Positions 26,146 to 36,395 of a stretch of DNA of 64,000 bases are shown here, one piece after another. Positions within the stretch are counted from its first letter, which is position 1. Each line of letters starts with the position of its first letter. Origin of the DNA: Golubevia sp. BC0850 (Eukaryota > Basidiomycota > Exobasidiomycetes > Golubeviales > Golubeviaceae); NCBI GenBank assembly GCA_012976225.1, contig JAAVVG010000004.1, positions 1,116,001 to 1,180,000 of the forward strand. The letters are read 5' to 3'. The notes under the pieces were generated by a model, which was not told the DNA's origin, made no database searches, and was given only the letters and a program-made list of their open reading frames with translations. The position numbers and the translations under genes are program-made.

Positions 26146-27039
26146 TTATTGAATAGTGTAGGAACCAGTGAATTGTCCCTTTCCTAGAGCGTAGAACTTC
26201 TTGAATAGGGCCTCTGACAAGTTCAAATCCTCAGCTCCAGAGTCGACGAGACGACCGCTGGCAGACTTTCCGTTAGGTGCTTTGATAATAACATTTCTTC
26301 CACACTTGGATCCGTCTCCGAAGACAGAGGAAGAAACACCAACTACTAGATCGGTTTGGGAGTTGACGTATTCACCACAGGCAGTCTGGAGAAATGGAAA
26401 GAGAAAGAAGAAAGAGTGTCAGTCGCCAACTCTACCTCTCTCTTCTCTAAACGAAACCCGAAGACTCACCTGTCCGTTGAATTCGGTGTATTGGACTCTG
26501 ACATTCTTGGCTCGCTTCTCGTTCTGGTTGTTGAGCTCGTAAGTACCTTGGAAGACTCCGGCGTCCAAGCTTCCTTCGATTTCAGTGAACATGGCTTCAC
26601 TCAAGTTGATGACGTCGGCTCCTGAATCGACGATGGTTCCTGTTGAGGAGACACCATTTGGTCCAGTGACAGTGATGGAAGCACCGCAGAGAGATCCATC
26701 ACCGAATAGGTCCGAAGAGAGTCCGACAACTTTATCGTTGGCAGAGTCGATTCCAGTGTCTCCACAGGCAGTTGTTCTGAGTTCAAGAGATGGGAGTTCA
26801 AGAGTCAGAAACTGCTCCGTCATAAGAAGTGGCGAAAAAGCTCTACTCACCCATCAAATGAAGTATATTGAACTTGAAACAAGAGCAGAAGAAAGGAGAG
26901 CAAGTCAGTGGAAGTGGCGAAGGAAAGGGGAAAGGATACATTTGAGAAACTCACCTTGGACCGGCCCATCGCGCTTGATTGGAGAGGCGAGGACGACAGA
27001 AGAAGCAGCGATGGCTAGAAGGAGAGAAGTAACTTGCAT
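26146..27039 (-). CDS. Secreted protein with two tandem double-psi beta-barrel-like domains
   Basis: Four exons (26955-27039, 26851-26872, 26470-26776, 26146-26385) give 217 residues. The N terminus MQVTSLLLAIAASSVVLASP is a signal peptide, followed by a dibasic site (IKRDG). Two repeats of about 95 residues follow, each with the order VQYT(S/E)F(D/N)G, TACG, VVG(L/V)SS, FGDGS(L/K)CG, PNG, VDSGA and (I/L)NLSEA(M/L)F. The pattern resembles the RlpA-like/barwin-like fold of fungal riboflavin-aldehyde-forming-enzyme-like and expansin-like proteins. The usual Cys-rich VDxCxxC segment is replaced by VDSGA, so only the CG cysteine pair remains per repeat. An intron falls just before TACG in both repeats, supporting an internal duplication by exon. 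A secreted wall-binding role is likely; catalytic activity is not implied. Confidence 0.78.
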
Positions 27040-27145
27040 CGTGATTTGAAGATTTGAGAGATAAATAGAGAAGTTGGTAGTTTAGAAGAAAGTTGGAAGG
27101 AATGATTTGATGAAGAAAGACGAAAAGGACTCGAAAACCTATCCC

Positions 27146-27153
27146 CTTTTATA
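27146..27153 (-). promoter_or_regulatory. TATA box of the double-psi-barrel gene
   Basis: The minus strand reads TATAAAAG about 110 bases before the ATG at 27039. Confidence 0.6.
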
Positions 27154-27716
27154 CCTTTTCTGGCTTCCAAGTTTCTTCGGACAAGGTTTCCCTGCGACGG
27201 ATTTCCTAAACATGTATGCACCAATTTGAGAGTTCGAACCTAAGAAAAGATGTAGATTGAGGCTTCACGAAACTGTGCGACTCACGAATAAGGGGGTCGT
27301 CGCAATTCCGGGTTCCCCGTCTCAAGGTTTTTGGGGTGCAAGACGGAAAAGATCTTTTCTGGACTAGCTTATTTTTTGGATTGAAATCAATCAAGGAGGA
27401 CCAGCGGATCCGGTTTTGAGAGGAAAGGTCAGCAGGGGAGACGAGGAGAGGACAAAGACGGAGTTCAAGATCTCATGCATCTCCAACGAGGTAAGCTTCG
27501 TCTGTCATTGTCTTCTTCTATTACAATTGGCTCAAGAAATAAAATTCAAAGAGCTGAAGGGTAGGGTAAGAGACTATTCAGCAGAACAAAATGATCGCTG
27601 TCCATTCGTGAGCTGACGCAGCTGACGAGTTCGGCTTGCCTTATTTCCGTGCATCTCTGATCTCGCTCTTCTTGCTTCATCTTTCCTTCTAGCCTTCCCC
27701 ATCACCTAATCGAAAA
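27154..27716. other. Divergent intergenic region
   Basis: It separates the minus-strand double-psi-barrel gene from the plus-strand SDR gene and must contain both promoters. A CT-rich leader (CTTCTTGCTTCATC) precedes the SDR start. Short frames here have no support. Confidence 0.5.
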
Positions 27717-28838
27717 ATGACAGCTCAACCTAAAGCAACTCAAAGGCTAGCCAACAAGACCTTCGTAGTCCTAGGGGGAACCTCAGGTATTGGATTCGCA
27801 GTAGCTTCCAGTCTTATCGAAGAGAATGCGACGGTAATCATCTCATCTTCCTCAAATGCAAAGGTAGAAGCTTCCATCAAGAAGTTATCGGACCCCTCAC
27901 TTCAATACAATGCTGATCCAAAGAGGATCTCAGGTCACGCATGCAACTTGAAGGGAGAAGAGACCGAGAAGAACCTGGAAGAATTGTTCTCGAAAGTTGG
28001 GAAGATCGATGGTTTGATTCATACTGCTGGAGATGCTCTGGCTTCTAAGCCTTTGGAAGAACATGATTACAACTCCATCATTGAAGCTGGTCAAGTAAGT
28101 AGCAGCCCAAGGAGAACCAATCTATATGGGTAATCGAGCTTACTTTCTTAACACCTCCACTTCTGCTCACCAGGTTCGTCACATCTCTGCCATCTTGGCT
28201 GCCAAGGTCGGATCCAAGTACATCAAGCCAGGTGGTTCTATAATTTTCACTACCGGTTCAGTCTCCATGAAACCGTGAGTAGGATCACAACTGCAACTCC
28301 ACTCGACCCTCGTACTGACCTGCACTCCTTTCCACTCTTCGAAGCATTCCCAACTGGGCCGTCGTCAACTCTTACGCAACTGCCTTAACTGGTCTGACCA
28401 GAGGTTTGGCTCTTGATCTTTCAGCAAAAGACATCAGGGTCAATTGCGTCTCTCCAGGGGCGACTGACACAGAGCTGTAAGTTATCCAATACCAATACCT
28501 CCAGTCTTGCTCTCGTGGTGTACCAGATCTACTTGCTATTCAGTTCTTCACAGAACAATTCAAGAGACCAAGACCCACGAGAAGCGCTACTCAAGTACGC
28601 ACAGAAGGATGTGTACCAGATCTAATCTTTTCTTCTATTCTCGACTTCCATGTTCAGCTGGGATGGTCTTCCAAAGGAAGGCAAAGCCGCCCTTCTCGAA
28701 CAATTCTCCAAATCAATGCTCACAAAGCACGTCGCTCAACCTCATGAAGTTGCTCAATCCTATCTCTACTTTCTCAAGGACACAAATACTTCTGGAGAGA
28801 CGATCAACACTGACGGGGGCCATCGCTTCTCTGCTTAA
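27717..28838 (+). CDS. Short-chain dehydrogenase/reductase, catalytic lysine missing
   Basis: A Rossmann-fold SDR of 263 residues from four exons (27717-28094, 28174-28274, 28345-28476, 28658-28838). The cofactor loop GGTSGIGFAVASSL is intact, GLIHTAGDALASK takes the place of the usual NAG motif, and the Ser lies in IIFTTGSVSMKP. At the active site the sequence is NSYATALTGLTRG: the Tyr is present, but the position four residues later, normally Lys, is Leu. The C-terminal part IRVNCVSPGATDTEL and NTSGETINTDGGHRFSA is typical. Either the enzyme uses an altered mechanism or it is a binding protein; substrate is unknown. Intron 3 (28477-28657) carries a copied piece of the neighbouring WDR70 gene. 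Confidence 0.88.
28518..28624. repeat. Insertion in SDR intron 3: inverted copy of a WDR70 junction between 14-nt direct repeats
   Basis: The 14-nt sequence GTGTACCAGATCTA occurs at 28518-28531 and again at 28611-28624. The 79 bases between them match, in inverse orientation and with scattered mismatches, the end of the last WDR70 intron and the start of its last exon (about 29071-29142). The match includes the TTCTTCACAG acceptor and the text that codes DQDPREALLKYAQK in WDR70. Because intron sequence is included, the source was genomic DNA and not mRNA. Confidence 0.8.
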
Positions 28839-28958
28839 ACGAAGTCATCCAGAGAGATTGTTATCCGAAAGTAACGAGCTTCAATGATCGAGTCGGCTGA
28901 TTCATCGAACAGATTGTTATACAAAGTTACAGGGAAATGAATTTCTGTCTCGAACTCT

Positions 28959-31118
28959 CTACCTTCCGCTCCCTTCTCCTTCTCCTTCACCCTCTTCTTT
29001 CTCGGTGCTCCAGACTGGTTTCGGCTGAGTCTTGGACCAAGCGCCAGTCCACCTTGCATCATCATCGCCTTCCTTCTGCGCGTACTTAAGTAGCGCTTCT
29101 CGTGGATCTTGATCTCTTGAATTATCCTGTGAAGAACCGAACGAGACGTTAAAGTGGGAAGAACGTCAGCCACGAATATCGACACCTTTTTGAAAACATA
29201 TATTATCTCTGTTACTCACGTTATAGATATTCTGAACCACATGTTGAGTAGCAGCAGCCCCAACTCTTCCACCTTTACCAGGCCCCGACATCGGTCTTTC
29301 AGGCATCCTAGAAGCTTTCGGATCATTCCTAATCTTATCCATTTTCCTTTTCTTACTAGCATTACTCAAACCAGCAGATCCGCCATGTCTATCACCACCA
29401 GCATGAGGAGTAACAATAGGAGAATCGAAATCATCATTCTCATCCCAAATATTTCTACTCTTAGCTTTAGCTTTCTTATCTACACAAAGTAAAGCTCCTC
29501 TCACCGAAGAAGTTGGCGAATAGAAGACATGAACTGAACCATTTGAAGTAGTAACAAACAATTGATTAATCTTTGGATGTAAGTTCAATCGAATTGAAGA
29601 ATGACCATTTGAGACGGGTAAAGTCTTGACTGGAGATAAATCTAATCTAGAAAGAATTTCAACAGATCCACCGACTCGATCTTGAAGACCACCATTTTCA
29701 AAATCATCTTCTGTGAAACTGGCAGTTTTTTTCGGAGTTAAAGATTTCTTAGGAACTGCTGTAGTTCCTGTTAGAATATTCTGTTCATCCAAACTGAAAA
29801 TGACATCAGTCTCAGGATTGGCATTTGGTAAATCGAATTTCTCAGCCAGAGGTTTCTTGAAAGATCTGACATCCCAAATTTTAACACTGTCATCTCCACC
29901 TCTACTCAAAAGCGTCCTTCCATCTCTACTAAAAACTAAACTGCTAGTTTCGGTATTCTTTGCATGAGCATTCTCGATCGTATGATTAGGTCTAACGAAA
30001 TTGGAATTGGTATTCCATAAATGAAGAGTTCCATCAAATCCAGCAGCAGCAAGAGTTCTACCATCAGAACAATAATTGGCAGCAGTGATCTTAGTCCTAG
30101 TCCCTCTCTCCTTAGATCTAACCACTATCACTTGTTTCTGTTTCGTAACAATCTCTGAATCCCATAGTCTTATAGTCGAATCTGAACTTGAAGTAGCAAA
30201 TTCATTGGCTTTGATAGGGTTCCAAAATCCCTTGGTGATTTCTGAAACATGACCTGAAGTGTTCTTCATGTCTCGAATGTAGACATCTCCCTTCTTGTAG
30301 TGAGCTACTTCTGCTCCTTGTCGATCTAATAATTTGGCTTGAGCTGTTCCGGAAATGCAGAGGAGATGAGAAGAATCTGGAGAGAAGGCTAAATCGTGAA
30401 TCCAGTAGGATCCACAGGGTTCGAAGGATTTGAAAGGTCGAAAGGAATTCGTCATCCCTCCGAAATCCCAGAGCTTGACGTCATAATCGTAGGATCCGGT
30501 CGCTAGTCGAGCTCCTGAAGAGTCTATCGCCAGAGCTGAGACGGACTGGAGAAGGGGTGGGAGCAGGTGGGAGACAAGGTCGAGAGGAGTCAGACGAGCG
30601 TCGCGAATGAGATAGTCGCTATTAAAGTTCGAGATACAGGAAAATAGAAGTTTCAAGTACGTATAGTCCACTTCTCTCCCACCGAGGATGAGGGAGCAGA
30701 GCTCAAAGCATCACCCTTCAGGATGGATGATCCTGCCCTTGCAGCCTTCGACCTCGCCAACTGCAGCTGAATCTGCCAAACTCACCTTTGTATGATCGTT
30801 CAATGAGACACTCTCATCCAGCGGTAGACCTTCAACTCCAGTTCCACTCATAGGATCAGGACCCAGATCCACTTCTCCATCCTCATCCTCACTGTCCTCA
30901 TCATGATCGTCAGCCTTCCTCTTTCCGTCACTCTTTTCTTTCCTTTCTTTCTCATCTGCATCTAATTCTGCTCTTTCTTCAGCTGTGAGGCCATCTTCGT
31001 CGACTGGAGGAGGTGGTGGAGGAGCCGAAGTGCTACTTGAAGCTGTGGAAGACTTGTTGGATTTCGAGACCTTTCCAAAGCCGATTGGCATCATGGCTCT
31101 AAGAGCTGCGTCGTCCAT
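28959..31118 (-). CDS. WDR70: WD40-repeat protein, WDR70 family
   Basis: Three exons (30786-31118, 29220-30545, 28959-29126) give about 608 residues. The N terminus has the family motif MPIGFGKV, a proline run and an acidic stretch (EDSEDEDGEVDLGPDP). The WD40 propeller begins SVSALAIDSSGARLATGSYD with VKLWDF, and continues with SDSTIRLWD, DGTLHLWN and DDSVKIWDV. The C terminus is basic and Gly-rich (ASKKRKMDKIRNDPKASRM, GPGKGGRVG) and ends after the DQDPREALLKYAQKEGDDDA segment. WDR70 family members act in the nucleus in H2B ubiquitylation-linked DNA repair with CRL4 ligase in yeast and animals; that role is carried over from the family. It shares a short divergent promoter with SHQ1. Confidence 0.92.
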
Positions 31119-31262
31119 CTTGAATTGATATTGATCGAAAGATAAGAAAAATCGAAAAGGAATGGAAAGCCGATGGGACTTGAGGGCTGTGTGGATGAAG
31201 GCGAGAAGATGTTGGAATCTCATCTTATTCTACTTCCTGACCACGACACCGGAATCCTTCAT
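31119..31262. promoter_or_regulatory. Compact divergent promoter between WDR70 and SHQ1
   Basis: Only about 144 bases separate the two start codons, or 90 if SHQ1 starts at the earlier in-frame ATG at 31209. No TATA element is visible. Co-regulation of the two nuclear housekeeping genes is plausible but inferred. Confidence 0.55.
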
Positions 31263-33242
31263 ATGAGTTCAACTCAATTATCCGAGTTGAAAGACTTTGG
31301 ATTAAGACTACCTGAAGATCTAACAATCACTCAAGATGAAGATTACCTTCATTTGAGAGTTGAATGCTCTGCTGCTGCTGTAAGTCTTTCCTCTATCTTC
31401 TATCGAGAACCTTCGTCACTTCCTACTCGCTCACAACCTATCTTCTCCATCCTGCGCTCTTGCCTCTATCGGTGATGACTCTTTGGACTCTGCTCTACTA
31501 TCTCTGTTCATCGAATGCCACGTCTAAAGGAGGCTACGCAAGCTAGAATCGCCATCGACGGCCCGATCTTTGGGATGTCTCTTCCACCTTACTATCTCCC
31601 GTGAGCTCTGATGGCATGTAGTGTCCTGTAATCTTGCTCTACGTGTTGACTCCAACCATTTCTCTTACACGCACAACTCTCTCCTCTCATCTCTCCTATC
31701 AGTCTAATCTTCCCTCACCCGCTGGGTCCGGATCCTCTCACTTCGACTCCTTCTCCAGGACAGATCCTGATCCGTTTAACAAAACTCATCAAAGGACAAG
31801 ATTTTCCGAACTTATCAGAATTACAACCTCAATTGGTACCAGATGAAGCTCAATCTCAGATCATAAAGAACCAGCCCAAATCCGGTCCTTCAAGCAGTCA
31901 AAATCCGAACGAAGAGATGGGAACGATCTTGAGTCAAACTTTAGCTAAAGAAAACGAGAAAAGAATGTTAAGAGGAGAAGAAGGTCCTTTGATTGAAATG
32001 GATATGGCTGAAAGTGAAAAGAGAATGCAAGGGATGGCTTTAGATGGTCAGAATGGTGCTAGTCAGTCTAATGAACAGACGCATAAAACGGAAGATATCT
32101 CTAGCAACATAGAAGGGGAGCTACCGACGACGACAATGCCGAGTAGAATGGTCGGTTCGAACTCATCGAATCAAACTAGTTCTACCCCTCAAAATTCTTC
32201 TACGACTTCCGATCCCAATTCAACTTCTACTTCTCTCTCTTCTATAGACTCAGAAGGTCGAGTAATCTTTCAAACAGCTTCAGCAAGAATCAGATCTATG
32301 AGCCGAATTCATGAGATACAAGGAGATGAGGACCGATCAAGTACATCTCTCTACGACATCGAGACACTTTCGAAGAGGAAGAACCATGCTGAGAAATTGG
32401 AGGGATCGAAGTGGGATGAATCCTACTATTTGGATAACTATGTGGATCCAGAGAAAGAAATTTCGCCACTTCTTTCTTGGACCAATCCAGCCTTCAAATC
32501 TATCAATTCCACAGATCAACGTCAGACTTCTCCGAATTTCGAAGATCTTCCACCATCAAAACGCTCTAATCTTCTAGCTTTAACTTCAGTCCTTTTCAGT
32601 TATCTCTATGATTTGAGGTGTAATTTAGGTGATATCTCTTCAAATGTAGAATCAGGTTATACTATTTCCAAACTTTCAAGATGTATGAGTTGTGAATGTA
32701 TGCCTTATATTCAACCAAGCCCAGCCAAAGCAGATTTAACACAGAATTCAGAAGTGAAAGAGATCTTGAGAGAAAGTTTCAGGAGAGCTTTGGTTGTTCC
32801 TCTCTACAGAAGTTGGGAACTCTGTGAGAAGGTTTTGAAGGACGCAGAAAATTTACTCGGAGGATCTGTGGAGGCAAGAAAGCAGATCAACAAAGCTTTG
32901 AAGTCGATTGAAAAATCAATGGAACTAACTCAAGAGAACAATGGTGGTAGAGAAGAGATCTTGAAAAGTTATGTGGAATCTGTTAGAGGAATTAGGAAAT
33001 GGATTGAGAAGACTCAGACTGAAGAGATCGACTCTTCATCTCTGGTGACAAACGAAGAACTGTGTTCTTTGGGTAAATTGATCTGGGAAAGCAGACCAAA
33101 GAAAGAGAACGTTGGGAAGAATCAAGTTTGGAAAGTGAATGAAGATGGTTTATCACTTGAATTTGAAGAAGGCGAAGACATTTGGGAGATTGAATTGTTG
33201 GAACAATGTGCAAGACAGGTAGAAGAAGAAGAAGAACCTTAG
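31263..33242 (+). CDS. SHQ1: SHQ1, H/ACA snoRNP assembly chaperone
   Basis: SHQ1 holds the pseudouridine synthase Cbf5/dyskerin before H/ACA RNP assembly. Three exons (31263-31379, 31530-31600, 31703-33242) fit in phase. The N-terminal CS-like domain is spread over all three: LTITQDEDYLHLRVECSAAA, then IAIDGPIFGMSLPPYYLPLI, then FPHPLGPDPLTS. A Ser-rich linker follows, then the helical SHQ1 domain: NLLALTSVLFSYLYDLRCNL, NVESGYTISKLSRCMSC, FRRALVVPLYRSWELCEKVL, and a C terminus rich in Glu. The start at 31263 is chosen because family members begin close to the QDEDYL strand; an in-frame ATG also exists at 31209. The exon 2 acceptor is AAAGGAG, so two AG sites three bases apart are possible. 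Confidence 0.9.
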
Positions 33243-33416
33243 AAAAAAGCTATCGATAATTGAGACAATCAATCACTACAACAAATTCGGTTTAATCTTT
33301 TCGGTCTCCATCAACATCATCACCCATCATCAAACTCTGTAATTTAGAAGACCCAACCCATTCTTAATATTAATCCTACTTCCTAGCTCAACTAAAAGTA
33401 CGACTTTCAAGTTTCT

Positions 33417-34870
33417 TTATGTCAGGGTCTTACCTAGAAGAGTCGAAACGATTGGCTCGTCGTGACCTGGAATCACTTTTCCGCCAGTCATCTTTTGAAG
33501 ACGCTGAAGTCTTTGATTAGAGTTGAACCAGGCTGGATGATCACGAGCTAACCATCCTTGAGGAGTTCCTTCCAAGTTCTCTTTTACGTGAGCATGATCA
33601 CTGACAAAGAAGAAAGTGCCGTCGTTGATCAAATTGAGTTGTAAGCCACAAAGACCTATAGGGAAAGCAAAGTGAGAGCCTGATCAGCGAATGACCGCGG
33701 CTTGGAAGAAGAAACGTCTTTATGTTCATAGAATTCTTTCAAGAGGCTTTTCGCTTTGGAGGATGCCTACCATCGGTGTGTCCTGGGAAATGATGAAGAG
33801 TCAAACCCTGAGCAAAATCCGTAGTTCTTTCATCAAAAGTCTTCCAATTGAAGTCAAAGCGGAGGTAGTGAGGCAGGTAAACACCTGCATCCGCTCCAGT
33901 GGCAACCGAATAAAAAGCTGATTTGAGCTACACGGGACGAGGGCAAGGAAATCAGCTGCGGCTCACGATTCTCGGAAATGATGGAGATCGCTTTTTGACC
34001 TTTCTCTGTTCTACTATTTCGACTCACTTCACGCTCATGGACCCAGATCTCGACTTCTGTGTTTCCAAAGAAAGCTTCCAATCCGCTAGCTACAGGTTCG
34101 AGAGAGAGATAAGAGACTTTGGGTCAGGCCTGACCTGAACGTCAGTTCTGGTCGCTTCTTCAAATCGATCACTCACCATGGTCTAGATGAAGATGTCCGA
34201 TCAGAATTTTCTTTACATCAGGAATCTTGTATCCAACTTTGGCCATAGCAGCATCCTGGAAGAGGGGAAGAGTCAGATTTTGCTTCTCACATTGATACAG
34301 TTCTACCTCACTCACAAGTTCGTGCTCTGGTTCGTATCGACTTCTAGAAAAGACATCGTTGATTCCTTGAGGCCAGATCTCCGGATAGTCTGAAACAGAA
34401 AAGGATTAGAAAAAAGATCAGATCTCTGGCTCAAAAGAAACCATAAAGCCTCGAACCTCACCTTTTCCAGAACCTACTTCCCAAAGAATCACTCCCTCCG
34501 CTGGATGATCTATCAGGACAGTATACATGATCAGATCTCTTCTTTCGTGCTTGGCTGGTCCATCAGGGTTGCCCATTGTTGAAGTGTTCCCTCCTCTAAG
34601 AAAGAAGCCCGCGTCAGCTTGAAGATATCCGAGGCAGAGGACGAAAGCCTTGGTACCTGTGAAGGAGCGTCAGAGAGCAGAATCAGGTATTGGATTGATT
34701 TGAACTAGCCTTCTAGCTGGAAATTAGAGTCTCCAGGTAGAGACAAAGAGTCAAAGAAGTGTACGAATGAGACTCAAACTCAAAAACTCACCTTCGGGGC
34801 AACGATTCAAGACTGCATTCAAGACCACTCCGTTCTGAGTTTGATGAGGTGTAAGATTCAATGTTGACAT
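33417..34870 (-). CDS. Metallo-beta-lactamase-fold hydrolase, N-acyl homoserine lactonase-like
   Basis: Seven exons give about 294 residues: first exon 34792-34870, then exons ending near 34463, 34316, 34177, 34028, 33771 and 33417. The metal motif is ILIGHLHLDHASGLEAF (the HxHxDH signature, about residue 137), followed by HHFPGHTDG, FVSDHAHVKEN and VIPGHDEP, which supply the remaining metal ligands. This order fits the AttM/AiiA-like lactonase branch, which opens lactone rings such as acyl-homoserine lactones. No signal peptide is seen, so it should be cytosolic. Substrate is inferred; related fungal enzymes could act on other lactones or esters. The last donor is GTAGGC, unlike the common GTGAGT. 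The gene borders a decayed region with a MITE, leaving room for an accessory or transferred origin, though its seven exons argue against recent transfer. Confidence 0.85.
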
Positions 34871-35154
34871 TTTCGAGCAAGATGAAGAGGTTGGGAAAGA
34901 AGTGTCAAACGACATCGAGCTTTTGTAGGCAGTAAGGACGCACCCACCTTTCAGCGAGTCGGTCAGCAGACTCGCACAGAAGCAGACACCGTTGCTCACA
35001 TCTTCTCCAAGTCGTGCAGACAAGAAAAGTGGTTCTTGGAAATTGGGAAAACGTTCAAGAGGAATGCGCTCAAAGTTCGTAACAGAGCTAGAACAGAAGC
35101 CTCTCAGGGGCCAGTGCTACGCGTGCTATGCGCTCTGCTGCTTTGGTTCAAGAG

Positions 35155-35764
35155 TAGGGGTCGGCAAAAGTATTTTGAGCTGAGTAGAATACTCAAGTAT
35201 ACTGATACTCGAGGCTCAAATACTGAGACTAGTATACTTATACTCGCTCATACTCGAGCGAGTATTAGTGCCAGTATGAGTAAGACCCCCCAAAAAAAAT
35301 CCGAGTATGAGTATACTCAGAGTATCATACTTGGTATTACTCCTGTACTCTTCGCACGGACCACCTATTCTCGTCACGAAGTTGAAGCGTTAAAGAGAGA
35401 AGCGGGAAGCGGAAAGCGGAAGAGGGTCCTGCCTTTTAATTTCAAACATGTTGAGGTTCGAAGAGAGACATTCTGGCTTGAGATCTTCATCTCTTCAAAG
35501 GTTTCAACTATCTGTGACTTCAAATGTGTCGTCGAGTTTCGTGTTTTGGCCTTTTGAGTGGAACATCGGATACTCAAAAATACTAACATACTCGCTTCTC
35601 GTCGTGCTCGAGTAGTACTTTGGTATACTCCAAGTAATACTGATACTCGACGATACTCAGCCGAGTATGAGTATGGCCCTCCAAACTTTTCTGAGTATGA
35701 GTATACTCAAGCTCAAATACTTCGAGTATCAGTAAACTAAAAAGGTAATACGTGCCGACTCCTA
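35155..35764. mobile_element. Non-autonomous hAT-type DNA transposon (MITE), 610 bp
   Basis: The ends are TAGGGGTCGGC at 35155-35165 and GCCGACTCCTA at 35754-35764, inverted repeats with 10 of 11 matches. They are flanked by TTCAAGAG (35147-35154) and CTCAAGAG (35765-35772), an 8-bp target duplication with one change; 8 bp is the hAT hallmark. Inside each end are many degenerate copies of GAGTAT / ATACTC in both orientations, roughly 35175-35345 and 35575-35745, typical of subterminal transposase-binding repeats. The middle has open frames but no transposase motif, so the element would need a transposase from elsewhere. The near-perfect duplication points to fairly recent insertion. Confidence 0.8.
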
Positions 35765-35936
35765 CTCAAGAGAGCTCTTATTCGCTCGCTCGACCAGAAC
35801 TTCTTCTTCCCTACTTACCTCCGTCTTCTTCTTTTGGCTCAATCATTCAGGAGCTCGCGTTGGGGAAGGTTCTTCGCAGAGCAATTGAATTTGCTTTTTT
35901 TATCGAACATTCACTCCTCCAGTCCTCCTCAAACAA

Positions 35937-36245
35937 CGGACCAAATTCAAACCGACCAGCCAAACGTAGTGATCCAGGTTCCTATAAACTTGGACAACAT
36001 TCCGGAAGATGTTTCAATTGCCATCGTCAAGCATGGAAGAAGTTGGGCCGGATTGAGTGGAACCCCAGAAAAGAGAAAGGCAAAAAGTAAGTGAGTGCTG
36101 CACAGATCCTTTGGTCGCTGGAACACTCTACACCAGGAGGCCCCTTTGACGCCATTTTTTTCTTGCATTTCTCCAACTTTGTCAGGTTGAGGGATTCGAC
36201 TCTCAGAAGCGTCTCTTAGCGTCTCTTTACTTTGCACCAATACCC
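35937..36245 (+). pseudogene. F-box-like gene, family IPEDV, copy D (5' fragment)
   Basis: The fragment matches copies B and C from upstream sequence (a TTCGCAGAGCAATT and GAACATTCACT block) through VPINLDNIPEDVSIAIVKHG and RSWAGLSGTPEKRKAKSK, a GTGAGT donor at about 36091, and the beginning of exon 2 (RLRDSTLRSVS), where it ends in a stop and homology is lost. The position of the start codon in copy C (ATGGATC) reads ACGGACC here, so the start is lost. It lies just right of the hAT MITE and left of a broken monooxygenase. Confidence 0.7.
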
Positions 36246-36395
36246 ATCTATTCCGGCAACGCAGTCCCAATAGACTTGGTTCTCCGATGAAGATTTGGAC
36301 CATAAAAAGTATTTGCTAGATCTTCAGAAAGTTTGGCTTGAAGCACCACTCCGAGCTGAGATTTCGAGGTTGCCGTTGGAGGTGGAGTTAGAGGA

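Noticed and set aside
27225-27245. GAGTTCGAACCTA resembling a tRNA T-arm
   Set aside because: The flanks do not form a T-stem and no anticodon or acceptor arm could be found.
28507-28887. Plus-strand frame across SDR intron 3 and exon 4
   Set aside because: It is out of frame with the SDR protein; its resemblance to WDR70 is explained by the templated insertion.
35036-35557. 173-codon frame overlapping the MITE
   Set aside because: It crosses the element boundary and is mostly built from the GAGTAT-type repeats, so it is not a host gene or transposase.
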